Source of the DNA: Ciona intestinalis
Lineage: Eukaryota > Chordata > Ascidiacea > Phlebobranchia > Cionidae
Direction of reading: 5' to 3'
Assembly: GCF_000224145.3 (NCBI RefSeq)
Contig: NC_020166.2
Span: forward strand, 5,509,050 to 5,573,049
Length of the DNA stretch: 64,000 nt
Part shown: piece by piece, positions 45,532 to 55,944 of the stretch
Layout of the letters: every line of letters begins with the position of its first letter
Numbering within the stretch: the stretch's first letter is position 1
The notes under the pieces: model-generated
The model's database searches: none
What the model saw: the letters and a program-made list of their open reading frames with translations, nothing else
What the model was told of the DNA's origin: nothing
Made by a program: the position numbers and the translations under genes

Positions 45532-48500
45532 TTAATTCTTCCTTACATTGAATGCGATATCTGGAGGTGTATATTTACGAACAGGTTTAAAGTTTTCGCT
45601 TCGACCAACACCCGAATCAAAACGCCTGTAGTTGGCGCTGTAGGACGTGTCGTCGTAAAATTTCTTGGTTGGACCGTACTGTAAAAAAAATCGCAAAATC
45701 ATTTTTAACTTTGAAGATTCGGCTTGTTGTACTTTACCCTAAAAAACTATGGTTTTAAAAAGTTTATGGGTTTAAAGAGTGTTCAAAAGTTTAGGAAACA
45801 AAGTTTGTTTTTGCACTGCATAACACTTAAAAAAGTAAAGACTGTTAATATAAATATATGGGTTTCAATGTAAGAAGCAAACAGCATTCATCTTTACAAT
45901 TAACGTATTGGTTTTGAGTTTTATCGTACACTTACATGAGTTGATTTTGGCTTGATCAGCATCGTACGTTCCACTGGATATTTGGTTTGGCAATGCGTGT
46001 CCCTATATTGTGTTGTATCCTGAAACAAACCCTTGTCGAGTATTTTAAGATTGGCTTCTGGGCGCCATAGCTCTGGTCGAAAGCCCTAGAAAAATTGTTT
46101 ATGAATGTATATACGCAAAGTGTTTATGAATGTATGAAGCTAAACAAAAAAGAGGGACATCAGAGCACAATAACTTCAGCACCCGATGGTAGCGGTAAAG
46201 AGCTGTGTATAATTCAATTTAAATTACACAAAAGCTATATAGTGGAGCGTTGGAAATGGGACACATTTATTCGATTTTCTCGTCCGGTTTGGTGGTAAAC
46301 AAAGGACATTCGAAGAATTAAAAAAAAAACATCCTCACGACTCCCATAGAGCGTTTTTATTTGTTTAAAACAAAATCAGGATATTCACATTAAGATGTGC
46401 TAAAGGTGTCCCATTTCCTCCCACTACTATATAGTTGTGTAGATTAATGTTGTATTTGATCTCCAACTGTTTATTAAATTATTCAATGATCTAAATTAAA
46501 AAGGAATATTCATTTAGAAAATACTTCAGTTTACCTGTAGAGGTTTTTCGCTAAAATCGTGACTGTAATGCGTCTTGTTCGCGAATGGGGTGTCGGAAGC
46601 AACATAACAATGCAGAGGCTTGAAGGACTTCGGTCGTCGCACGTTCATGTGATTTATATAATCGTTCTAAAAAATACCCATGTTTTGTAGAATCATTTAG
46701 GTTTATGGTGACATCTGTTGAATATGTTCCTGTTTTTTTAGTGCAGTTATGACGAACAACTTAACCTGTATTGTTATATTAAATTGTAAATGCAAGAAAC
46801 GTTGGTTAAACGTAGTACCAACGATTTGCATTGATAAAATTAAACAGCTAGTAGCGTAAAATCGTTAAAACATTTAAAGTGTGTTTGAATTTAAAACCAA
46901 GATATTTTACCTGGAACGTGGAAGTGAAATTCAGCTTCACGCCCGGAGTTTTCCATTGTATTGCCGCCTGTCTATCTTTTTTAAGCGCAGGGACCGCACT
47001 TGGAGGTCGTGTTTGTTGCTTTCTTGTATAATCCGCCATGTGAGTAGTTTGTAATGCCATTTTCGACTTATTCAATAACGAGCAAGTTTCGGGTATAATT
47101 GGTTGTCGTCTGGAGGGAGAATTCGGGGACCTAAAAGTTAGTATTGTATAGTAGAGTTGGTGAAAGACGGGACACCTTTAGCACATAATATCCAAATATT
47201 CTGATTCTGTTTTAAACAATGGAAGCCGTGAGAATACGGTTTATAATTCTTTAAATGTTCTTTGTTTACTGCCATATTGTGATGGGCAACTAGAATGGAA
47301 AGGTGTCCTGTTTTTCCTTACCCTAGCTATACAGTTTTTTACTATAACCAATTTGAAGCTTTAGGTGATTGATATATATAATAAACTCTGTTGGGTTTTT
47401 ATTATAGTAGGCAAATTTGCTTACCGGAAAGTTTCCTGTACGGTTGTAATTAGCGGCACATCTTTTCCTGTAGGGAGAACACCACATTCTTGCTCTATTA
47501 TAATCAAGTCGCGTTTAGCGGCGTTGAACTCTGGTTTGGTGTAAGCTCTATACGTCTCTTGGTTTACTGACGTAATCTCAGGTTGACAGTTACCCTTGTG
47601 GAAAAAGAGAAATTGAATCGTATTTCGAAGCACTATCTGTCGCATATATAGTAGGGTTGGGGGGGATGGGACATCTTTAGCACATAATATCCAGATATCC
47701 TGATCGTATTTTAAACAATTAACAACGGTCTATGGGAGCCGTGAAGATATAGATTTATAAATGTTTGATTGTTTATTGTTAACTGCTAAATGGGACGAGA
47801 AAACAAAGTTAAAAGGTGTCCCATCTTCCCCCACCCTACTGTACTTTATTTTCTGAATCCAAGATATTCAGATTCAAGTTTTGTTGTGCCGTGGTGTAAG
47901 CTGTTACGTAACAACACTATGTCTAATTTGTCATGTGCATCTTATTCCATAATACACTAACTTGTATAGGTTGGTGGTCGGTAGGATTCGGTCGAAATGC
48001 TGGTCTTCGATCGCCTTTCTTATACTTATAACTATCATCATATGTGGATAAGCAGTTCATTTTCTGATTCACAATCTGCTGGTGCACGGATTTGGGTGGG
48101 ACGCATCTACAAACGTGTGTCGTCGTCAAATAAAGTGGGGCCTATGTACTTTTATACGCATGCGTATACTTAGGGTAGCAAACCGAACACGAGCTTACAA
48201 GAGAGCAGGGTTTCTAAATTTAGTGTGTTATGAAACAAGCTTATTAAATTCGCCGCGAAACTTTCACAAAATTAAATAAATATAAAGACGGTTTAGGCAA
48301 ATGTTGGATAAACTTTAAAAAAAAGTTTATTGTGTCGCAAACAGAGTACGTGACCTTACAACCTTTGATCCAGAACCTTTATGGGCCTATGATGTGGGCA
48401 TGTAGCTATATATAGTAATAAGGAATTGAAATACAATTAATGATTTAAATTGGTTCATGGTTTACAACAAATGTTGTATATAAGGATAAAAGAAAACTAA

Positions 48501-51161
48501 TTTAATATCGACGAACTTTTCAGGCCCAATACCTCTACAGCACAAGTTGCGGGTATTTTATCGCATGTGCTCTGTAGTGCGTAACCGATACCACGTGTCC
48601 ACGTCTATCCTTTTCTATGCAATAACTCGCTTAATTTAGAGAGCAAAATTTTATTTCAAAAGATTAGGTAGTTGGTTTAAAGTGATGTTTAAATACAAAC
48701 GACACTCTCGACAATTAACATAACAGGAAACTGCTTTTCATCAAAAAAAAAAAAAAATTATCCGATTGTACACAAGCATCATGGTAACTGTGTACTAATT
48801 CAACTAAATCATAAATAAGAAAATCTTTAAATAAAAAAAACTTTTAATAAAACAGCTATTATTAAATGGCACGATAAAACTTTTCAGAATAAATTAAATA
48901 TAAAAAGGAGTAAAAACATGGTATGAAAGTGTGGCGAAGTCTGGCAAAAATGTTAAATTCCGTTTTAACAGTAGCATGCGGAGGGTATTCTCACGAAACT
49001 TCTACGTTGATTTTTTGCGGACAAGTTCTTTATCTTATATACGATGTTCGTGTTCCATCGTGGACCATTGTTGCATCCACAGGAACTACTACAGATCACT
49101 GAATCAATATGTCCACCCTCGTTCATGTTTCTACAATGCAAACGAACTCGCCTCCAGTTCACTGTCTCCCCCTCAACAACCCTTTCCAAATCACATACCG
49201 AACAGTTAAGCACCCCAAAGAGAAATCTTCGGGTTCTGTTGTCGAGTCTTCCTTTCATGGCGAACTCATGCTCAGCGTTTTCCGAGCGAGAGCATCTAGC
49301 TTCGGAGAAGCCGAACACTATAGCGATTATAATGATGGCAATAGCTATCTTCATGTTTTGCTTGTTCACGCACAATTTTCCACAGTAAAATGTCACTTTT
49401 GAAACAAATACGGTAATTTTACCACTTTTAATGCTTGTCTTTGATATTTGAAACTCTTTGTGTGAAACATAGGATATGGGCTTTGCTTTTATACATATTT
49501 TTCCAGTTTCTATAAAAATCCCGCATGGTGATCAGTAGAAACAGGAAATATAGAAAATAAAGAGAAAGAAGACGATACCAATTAATTCAACATTAGTTTT
49601 TTAAGCGAAACAAAAATACACAGAACTGAACAACAAAAACCACCAAACAGGTAAACAAAAAGGTTTCGAAAGATTTTACGTTTATTCTGAAAATTTTTAC
49701 ATAATCAGTTAAAATGATGCCACACGCCTTTTATGGTTAGGTGTTATACCTACCGTTCTCATCTGGATTCGGCCGTTATTGGTGGAAAGACCGTCATTAG
49801 TGTTTGTGTACACAAATATTTGAACCATAAGATACAAGATGGCGCGAATAAACTAACATGACGTAATTAGCTTCATATATATCATGTGTCTGTAAGGTAT
49901 TGCACACATTGTACAGAACTAGCAACGAGCAGAGAACACTTTTGAAATTCCCAAAAAAAAATCTAAAAAATTACTATACTCTAAAAATAAATATTGTAAA
50001 ATATAATTATATGTAGTGATGATGCACGGACGATTTTTTTTAGGATTTTCCTATGTCGCAATAATTTCTTTGCGAAATTATATGTACATTGGTGAAATTA
50101 CAATAGGATACATAGATTATTGTTTTCCTGATTGTACTTTTAACTAATAACAACGCTTTTAAGAATAGCAGGGCTACGGTAATATATATATTTTTTTTAT
50201 ATATTCTTTGTTTACTGTACCAAATGGGACGAGAAAGAAGAATAAAAACATAACCAGAATCCCAAAAAATGGACGTGTTAGCATAAGAAATGAAACACTG
50301 TTTCATAACTAATTACTTTTCTCTGCAAAATGGCTGGGTGGATATTTAAAGCTATGTATTATCAAGCAGACTCGTTTTTCTAAACGTTAAAAACATGATT
50401 ATTTATTAGCACCCGCAGGCCGCATATCAGTATTAATATTATATAACAGGCCAACATGTATTGTTTCATTTACTTTTAATTCTACACTTACTTAGACCTC
50501 ATTGCACTTTCATGAGTGATATAGTTTGCATCGTACATCGTTTGCATGTCGTGTTCCGCTTTGGCGTCGTATATAAACTCGCCGTTAGATGGCGGTCGAA
50601 TGCTAAACTTCTCCTGCTTTGGCCATGGCGCGTACATCTAAAAATCATATTTTTTGCCCTGAGCATATTTTATGTCGATAATTGGTATTTCCGTATGATA
50701 CTAGATTGCGATAAAGCATAGAAACCACAATTTAAGAACATAAAAGTAAAACTGTACAAGCTGTATAACCACCAAAAGCAGTAAAGGATAGCCCTAAGCT
50801 ATGCTGCGCATATGTACGAAAAACTGTGTAACTCACTCTAAATGAAAGGGTAATTTTAATTTACCAAACCAGATTGCAATGATAAAACATCGTTGGCGAA
50901 ACTAAGGTCACACAATTACAATTATATTGAAATTTCGAGCCGCCGTTGACTTCTGATTAAATTGGTTCGCGGTTGATTTGAAGCTGTAATTGGTCCTGCC
51001 CTTTATTCACCTTAATATTACCTAATTGTTTAGAATGTGGTTATGGCAAAGTTTACATGTCCCTTACAACTCATACCGTGATATAAGTTTCAACGTACCG
51101 TCGTATATTCAGAGGCCAAATTTTTCCAGACAGATCTCGCTTCTTTCTCATCCGAACTCAT
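45532..51161 (-). CDS. SAXO-like axonemal microtubule protein, eight exons
   Basis: Exons 51161-51099, 50637-50492, 48106-47962, 47594-47425, 47130-46911, 46666-46535, 46086-45936 and 45678-45532, about 390 residues. It starts MSSDEKEARSVWKNLASEYT and ends with TAA at 45532. Repeated short modules of the type aromatic-rich TxYxxxY followed by KP or RP (MALQTTHMADYTRKQQTRPP; FANKTHYSHDFSEKPLQ; DTTQYRDTHCQTKYP; DDTSYSANYRRFDSGVG) resemble the Mn-like repeats of SAXO/FAM154 proteins that bind ciliary microtubules. The SAXO cysteine-rich N-terminus is not seen, so another family with similar repeats is possible. The junction of exons 6 and 7 is off by one base, which suggests a missed micro-exon or a base error. 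Intron 2 (50491-48107) contains a complete IL-17-like gene. Confidence 0.65.
46236..46432 (+). mobile_element. MITE copy, forward orientation
   Basis: Degraded left end TATATAGTGGAGCGTTGGAA, TTCTCGTCCGGTTTGGTGGT inside, GGTGTCCCATTTCCTCCCAC with TACTATATA at the right. In intron 6 of the SAXO-like gene, where the reading phase fails to match. Confidence 0.85.
47147..47331 (-). mobile_element. MITE copy, reverse orientation
   Basis: TATAGTAGAGTTGGTGAAAG, then ACACCTTTAGCACATAATAT; right end GGTGTCCTGTTTTTCCTTAC. In intron 4 of the SAXO-like gene. Confidence 0.85.
47647..47842 (-). mobile_element. MITE copy, reverse orientation
   Basis: TATAGTAGGGTTGGGGGGGA, TTTAGCACATAATATCC; right end GGTGTCCCATCTTCCCCCAC. 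In intron 3 of the SAXO-like gene. Confidence 0.9.
48965..49354 (-). CDS. IL-17-like cytokine, single exon, nested in an intron
   Basis: 129 residues from ATG 49354, chosen over an in-frame ATG 14 codons upstream because it starts a signal peptide (MKIAIAIIIIAIVFGFSEA). A TATAAAAG box lies about 130 bp upstream. After NRTRRFLFGVLNC come the IL-17 landmarks: VNWRRVRLHCRNM, DSVIC, SSSC-x-C, and a C-terminal FVRIPSACYC at which the protein ends. It lacks both the intron and the basic tail of the cluster genes. It lies on the same strand inside intron 2 of the SAXO-like gene, about 39 kb from the cluster. The IL-17 assignment rests on cysteine order and the W..v.L.C, SVIC and IP-x-ACxC motifs. 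Confidence 0.8.
   Translation of the reverse strand: MKIAIAIIIIAIVFGFSEARCSRSENAEHEFAMKGRLDNRTRRFLFGVLNCSVCDLERVVEGETVNWRRVRLHCRNMNEGGHIDSVICSSSCGCNNGPRWNTNIVYKIKNLSAKNQRRSFVRIPSACYC
49486..49493 (-). promoter_or_regulatory. TATA box of the nested IL-17-like gene
   Basis: GTATAAAAGCAAAGCC on the minus strand, about 132 bp upstream of ATG 49354. A perfect TATAAAAG inside the host intron indicates the gene has its own promoter. Confidence 0.5.
50095..50255 (-). mobile_element. Badly degraded MITE
   Basis: Only the middle is recognisable: CTAATAACAACGCTTTTAAG, then CTTTGTTTACTGTACCAAAT and GGGACGAGAAAGAAGAATAA. Terminal repeats are lost or unrecognisable. In intron 2 of the SAXO-like gene. Confidence 0.55.
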
Positions 51162-52960
51162 GGTTTTCTGAACTTGCGAAGCTGCCATTACACCCCGCGC
51201 GCAACCAACGGTTGCGAAATAAACAAACTTTTTTCCAATATTTTATACTTTTATTTTGCTTTGCTACACAATGCATAAATTTCACAGTGACGTCACAATT
51301 AAACCCCATAATCGACATTATTTAGACGGGAAATTTGGTATTTTTTCTGTTAATATATATAGACATGTTTTGGTGGAAATAACTTGTATTTAACGTTAAA
51401 ACATTGTGTAACTAAAATACTTTTGTTTAGCGTTTGTATTTCAGCACTAATATCTATATATGTTGTTATGAAGGTTGTATAGACCGCTTCATAGATTGGT
51501 ATGCGTACCTTTTACGACCTAGTTTACTTGCAGTCTATAATAAATAACGGTACAGTAGATGACTAGATTGTATATTGTGTCTGGAAACATGTAAAATTTA
51601 ATTTGTCCTCGTTAAGTATATGATTATAGACCTGTTTTAGATACATTTGTGGCACTATATGTCACAAATGAGCTATAGTACACTGCATACATTCAACATA
51701 CTTCTAGGAAACGCATAATTGTTTTGAAAGGTTTGTAGCAGACAGTTTCTAAATTAAATCACCAACTGAGGAGCACCGTGAGACTGCAATTATATCTAAA
51801 ACAGTAAATTGTATAATATTAATGAAGTGCCAATTGTATAAAATTTACTAAAACTGAGTTACTACGTCCATGGTTTACCGAATTTTTAAATCTTACTGTC
51901 AGGCAAAAAGATCGAAATCGGATTGTAATCGTGGCTGGTGGTTTTTACAAATCGCTTTTGCAGCGTATTTTCAGTATTCTGAATCCGCTAACCCGATTTT
52001 TGGGCGTGTTCGTGTCATCACTGCATGTGGTGCGGTGTTAGTTTAATTCGACTCATATGTTGTAAATCCCAATGCGATGCTTTATCTTATGTACTTCGGT
52101 ATGTATGCATCAATAATTAATGAACATTGTTTAATTCTGTTGCCAAACTATTAGGCTGTTGTAGGCAAACGGGTATTATATATCTTGTCCACTTAAAATG
52201 TGGTTATGTAGGCTATACATACATAATCACATTTTAACAGTCACTCTTTTTAATTTGACAACTGTATCTTTCAGCGATTTTTTCTCCATGGAGTGCTTTT
52301 CGTCATAAGTGCCGATTTCCTTCCCATCGCGCTGGACTACTTAACTCAATCTTCGTTATTTTTCTTTTTAAAAAAAGAGAACAGATAACTGTTTAATGTA
52401 CACATTTTTTTTATTTTGTTGGCCAATTCACCGGTGAAACATAAATAGGATTAGGTAGCATAATCTTATACTGCTGTATTGCCATGATTGCAAATTCGAA
52501 ATACGTTTGTTTTCGGTAAAAACGGATTAAGGATACTGGGCAAAACCGGCAGTCTTATTTAACGGTGTCTGGATATTTTTAACCACATCGCCACGATCAT
52601 TTGACGGACCTGCCCCCTTGGGCGAAGCTATCGTTCTGACGTAATACGCTGTAACGGTGTATGACTTGAAAATGCCTAATTAGTGGTGGACGTACGACTG
52701 ACTGTAAAATTTTAATTGTACAGTAATCGTAATCTCTGTAATTAAATCCTTTTAAGTTTTCTTTTTGTGTCGAACCCATCATACTGACAGTAATATGTAC
52801 CACTGGAATCCACAATTTAACCGCCGAATATTTGACATGGACAAAAAAGGTTTGGTCCGTTTTTTGCGGATTTTTCACACTTGTTAAGTGGTAAGCACTG
52901 AATAATTATAACCTGTCACGTTACTGTGAGGTTTTCGTTCAGGAATTTGTTTATTCCTTT
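51162..52960. other. Intergenic DNA, no gene seen
   Basis: Upstream of the SAXO-like gene. It contains an imperfect palindrome at 52193-52237. A 93-codon minus frame at 52597-52878 has no start context, splice partner or recognisable domain. Confidence 0.45.
52193..52237. other. Imperfect palindrome (18-bp arms)
   Basis: TTAAAATGTGGTTATGTA, a nine-base loop GGCTATACA, then TACATAATCACATTTTAA. The arms pair over 18 bp with one mismatch (G-T wobble possible in RNA). Too short for a typical microRNA precursor; may be a small MITE relic. Confidence 0.5.
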
Positions 52961-52963
52961 TAC

Positions 52964-53344
52964 CTAGTAGACCGCTAAGTATGATGTATGGTAGCTCAGT
53001 GGAAATTTCCGATGACCTTTGAGTAATAGGAGACGTATATATTTGCGGCCAATCGATAACCCAGGACGTATATCAGTAAATCTCAGCCAAGTCATCTTTC
53101 TAATGCACTCAGTATTCAAGTTTACACAGGTATATGAGTATTCGAAATTCTTCAACCAATTACTGGCGCTGTTTGTTCTATAGTCTTTCTCAGAGATCAC
53201 ATCTCGTAGCCCGGGGGCGCATACCACTAGAAAACGAGTCGGACGGAGCGCTCTTTCTTTGTCCAATTCATCAGATTGCAGAAGCACGTCTTTTTCTATA
53301 GGTTGCGCAACAATTTTTGCTGTCTGGTTAGGCGAAAGTCGCAC
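52964..53344 (-). CDS. Long open frame of doubtful status
   Basis: 126 codons open, but the first codon is GTG preceded closely by a stop, so it is not a normal start, and no splice acceptor is evident. The composition looks protein-like (LQSDELDKERALRPTRFLVV; ASNWLKNFEYSYTCVNLNTE) with four cysteines, yet no family was recognised. It could be an exon of an unseen gene, a relic or chance. Confidence 0.2.
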   Translation of the reverse strand: MRLSPNQTAKIVAQPIEKDVLLQSDELDKERALRPTRFLVVCAPGLRDVISEKDYRTNSASNWLKNFEYSYTCVNLNTECIRKMTWLRFTDIRPGLSIGRKYIRLLLLKGHRKFPLSYHTSYLAVY

Positions 53345-53497
53345 ATCAGTTCATATAAAGAACAGACAGACTTACCATAAACCAGCTTCAAGTTAGAAAG
53401 GGTTAAACGAAAGCAATATATACTACCAGTGTGTAATTCTTATTTCGTGTTTTAATGATGTATAGTATTTTGATTACAAAAACTGTATTAGTTTTGT

Positions 53498-54225
53498 AAG
53501 TGGAATCACGACTATTTTCCAGACATGTGTAAATTAAAACTCATTACCAAAATAGAACGTTAAACACTGTTGTTGTGCAATTAGTGTAGAACATGACGAA
53601 AAAGTCGATAGCAGCTAGTCAAGTCCATTTTACGGGTTTTATGTATACATCAATTTACATCGTTTTAGCCCGAACGTTGCTCATTAAAACGTTGTAAGCC
53701 AAAAGCTTTTTAATTGATAATGTAGCACATAAACCAACGACCCCACGGTTGTAATTGTTTATTTTGTACGACCTCATTATGTGTCCTTGTGGCCAACGCC
53801 TATTATGTGACTTTAATTAATGATGAGCGATAACACAGTGACGCTTGTACACGTTACTTAATAGTCGGTTTGATTTGCTACACAGCTACGGGGATCAATT
53901 TGCTAATACGAGTGATTTAGTTAAAAGCGATGTTGAATAAATAATGTGTCGCGTATTGTACACTGATGCTGTTGTAGATAGTTTGTGCAACTGTCAATAC
54001 TTAATTTTGTTTTACGCAGATCGTAAGATAAATAGTTATTCGGAAACCATTAAGGACTGAAATACGGTCCTTCTCTGACCGGTCATCAAATAACCTTTTG
54101 GAAATCTAAATTCAATCGAATCAAGTAAAACATGGCCTTTTTTGCTAAGGCATGTTGCCTGGCCCCTGTTGGTAACAGTGGCACATGGCGTGACAAACGG
54201 AATCAATGACGTGGAGAGGCCACGG
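53498..54225 (+). repeat. Promoter and first-exon segment, left copy beside gap
   Basis: 728 bp nearly identical to 55226-55944, ending exactly where the N run begins. Differences seen are an extra 8 bp (ACACAGCT) near 53880 and one extra C in the signal-peptide codons near 54164, which puts the coding start out of frame. It includes the promoter and first codons of the lectin-like gene. It reads as a second allele or unmerged contig end rather than a true second gene, though a tandem duplicate cannot be excluded. Confidence 0.85.
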
Positions 54226-55225
54226 NNNNNNNNNNNNNNNNNNNNNNNNNNNNNNNNNNNNNNNNNNNNNNNNNNNNNNNNNNNNNNNNNNNNNNNNNNN
54301 NNNNNNNNNNNNNNNNNNNNNNNNNNNNNNNNNNNNNNNNNNNNNNNNNNNNNNNNNNNNNNNNNNNNNNNNNNNNNNNNNNNNNNNNNNNNNNNNNNNN
54401 NNNNNNNNNNNNNNNNNNNNNNNNNNNNNNNNNNNNNNNNNNNNNNNNNNNNNNNNNNNNNNNNNNNNNNNNNNNNNNNNNNNNNNNNNNNNNNNNNNNN
54501 NNNNNNNNNNNNNNNNNNNNNNNNNNNNNNNNNNNNNNNNNNNNNNNNNNNNNNNNNNNNNNNNNNNNNNNNNNNNNNNNNNNNNNNNNNNNNNNNNNNN
54601 NNNNNNNNNNNNNNNNNNNNNNNNNNNNNNNNNNNNNNNNNNNNNNNNNNNNNNNNNNNNNNNNNNNNNNNNNNNNNNNNNNNNNNNNNNNNNNNNNNNN
54701 NNNNNNNNNNNNNNNNNNNNNNNNNNNNNNNNNNNNNNNNNNNNNNNNNNNNNNNNNNNNNNNNNNNNNNNNNNNNNNNNNNNNNNNNNNNNNNNNNNNN
54801 NNNNNNNNNNNNNNNNNNNNNNNNNNNNNNNNNNNNNNNNNNNNNNNNNNNNNNNNNNNNNNNNNNNNNNNNNNNNNNNNNNNNNNNNNNNNNNNNNNNN
54901 NNNNNNNNNNNNNNNNNNNNNNNNNNNNNNNNNNNNNNNNNNNNNNNNNNNNNNNNNNNNNNNNNNNNNNNNNNNNNNNNNNNNNNNNNNNNNNNNNNNN
55001 NNNNNNNNNNNNNNNNNNNNNNNNNNNNNNNNNNNNNNNNNNNNNNNNNNNNNNNNNNNNNNNNNNNNNNNNNNNNNNNNNNNNNNNNNNNNNNNNNNNN
55101 NNNNNNNNNNNNNNNNNNNNNNNNNNNNNNNNNNNNNNNNNNNNNNNNNNNNNNNNNNNNNNNNNNNNNNNNNNNNNNNNNNNNNNNNNNNNNNNNNNNN
55201 NNNNNNNNNNNNNNNNNNNNNNNNN
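54226..55225. other. Assembly gap of 1000 N
   Basis: Exactly 1000 undetermined bases, a conventional placeholder length rather than a measured one. Open frames running through it are artefacts. Confidence 1.
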
Positions 55226-55944
55226 AAGTGGAATCACGACTATTTTCCAGACATGTGTAAATTAAAACTCATTACCAAAATAGAACGTTAAACACTGTTG
55301 TTGTGCAATTAGTGTAGAACATGACGAAAAAGTCGATAGCAGCTAGTCAAGTCCATTTTACGGGTTTTATGTATACATCAATTTACATCGTTTTAGCCCG
55401 AACGTTGCTCATTAAAACGTTGTAAGCCAAAAGCTTTTTAATTGATAATGTAGCACATAAACCAACGACCCCACGGTTGTAATTGTTTATTTTGTACGAC
55501 CTCATTATGTGTCCTTGTGGCCAACGCCTATTATGTGACTTTAATTAATGATGAGCGATAACACAGTGACGCTTGTACACGTTACTTAATAGTCGGTTTG
55601 ATTTGCTACGGGGATCAATTTGCTAATACGAGTGATTTAGTTAAAAGCGATGTTGAATAAATAATGTGTCGCGTATTGTACACTGATGCTGTTGTAGATA
55701 GTTTGTGCAACTGTCAATACTTAATTTTGTTTTACGCAGATCGTAAGATAAATAGTTATTCGGAAACCATTAAGGACTGAAATACGGTCCTTCTCTGACC
55801 GGTCATCAAATAACCTTTTGGAAATCTAAATTCAATCGAATCAAGTAAAACATGGCCTTTTTTGCTAAGGCATGTTGCCTGGCCCTGTTGGTAACAGTGG
55901 CACATGGCGTGACAAACGGAATCAATGACGTGGAGAGGCCACGG
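55226..55944 (+). repeat. Promoter and first-exon segment, right copy beside gap
   Basis: 719-bp partner of 53498-54225, starting at the first base after the gap. It leads into an intact first exon and the complete gene. Confidence 0.85.

Noticed and set aside
51644-51670. 8-bp inverted repeat CATTTGTG/CACAAATG
   Set aside because: Short and AT-rich; expected by chance in DNA of this composition.
54142-55291. Long open frames across the N run on both strands
   Set aside because: They consist of undetermined bases; no coding content.
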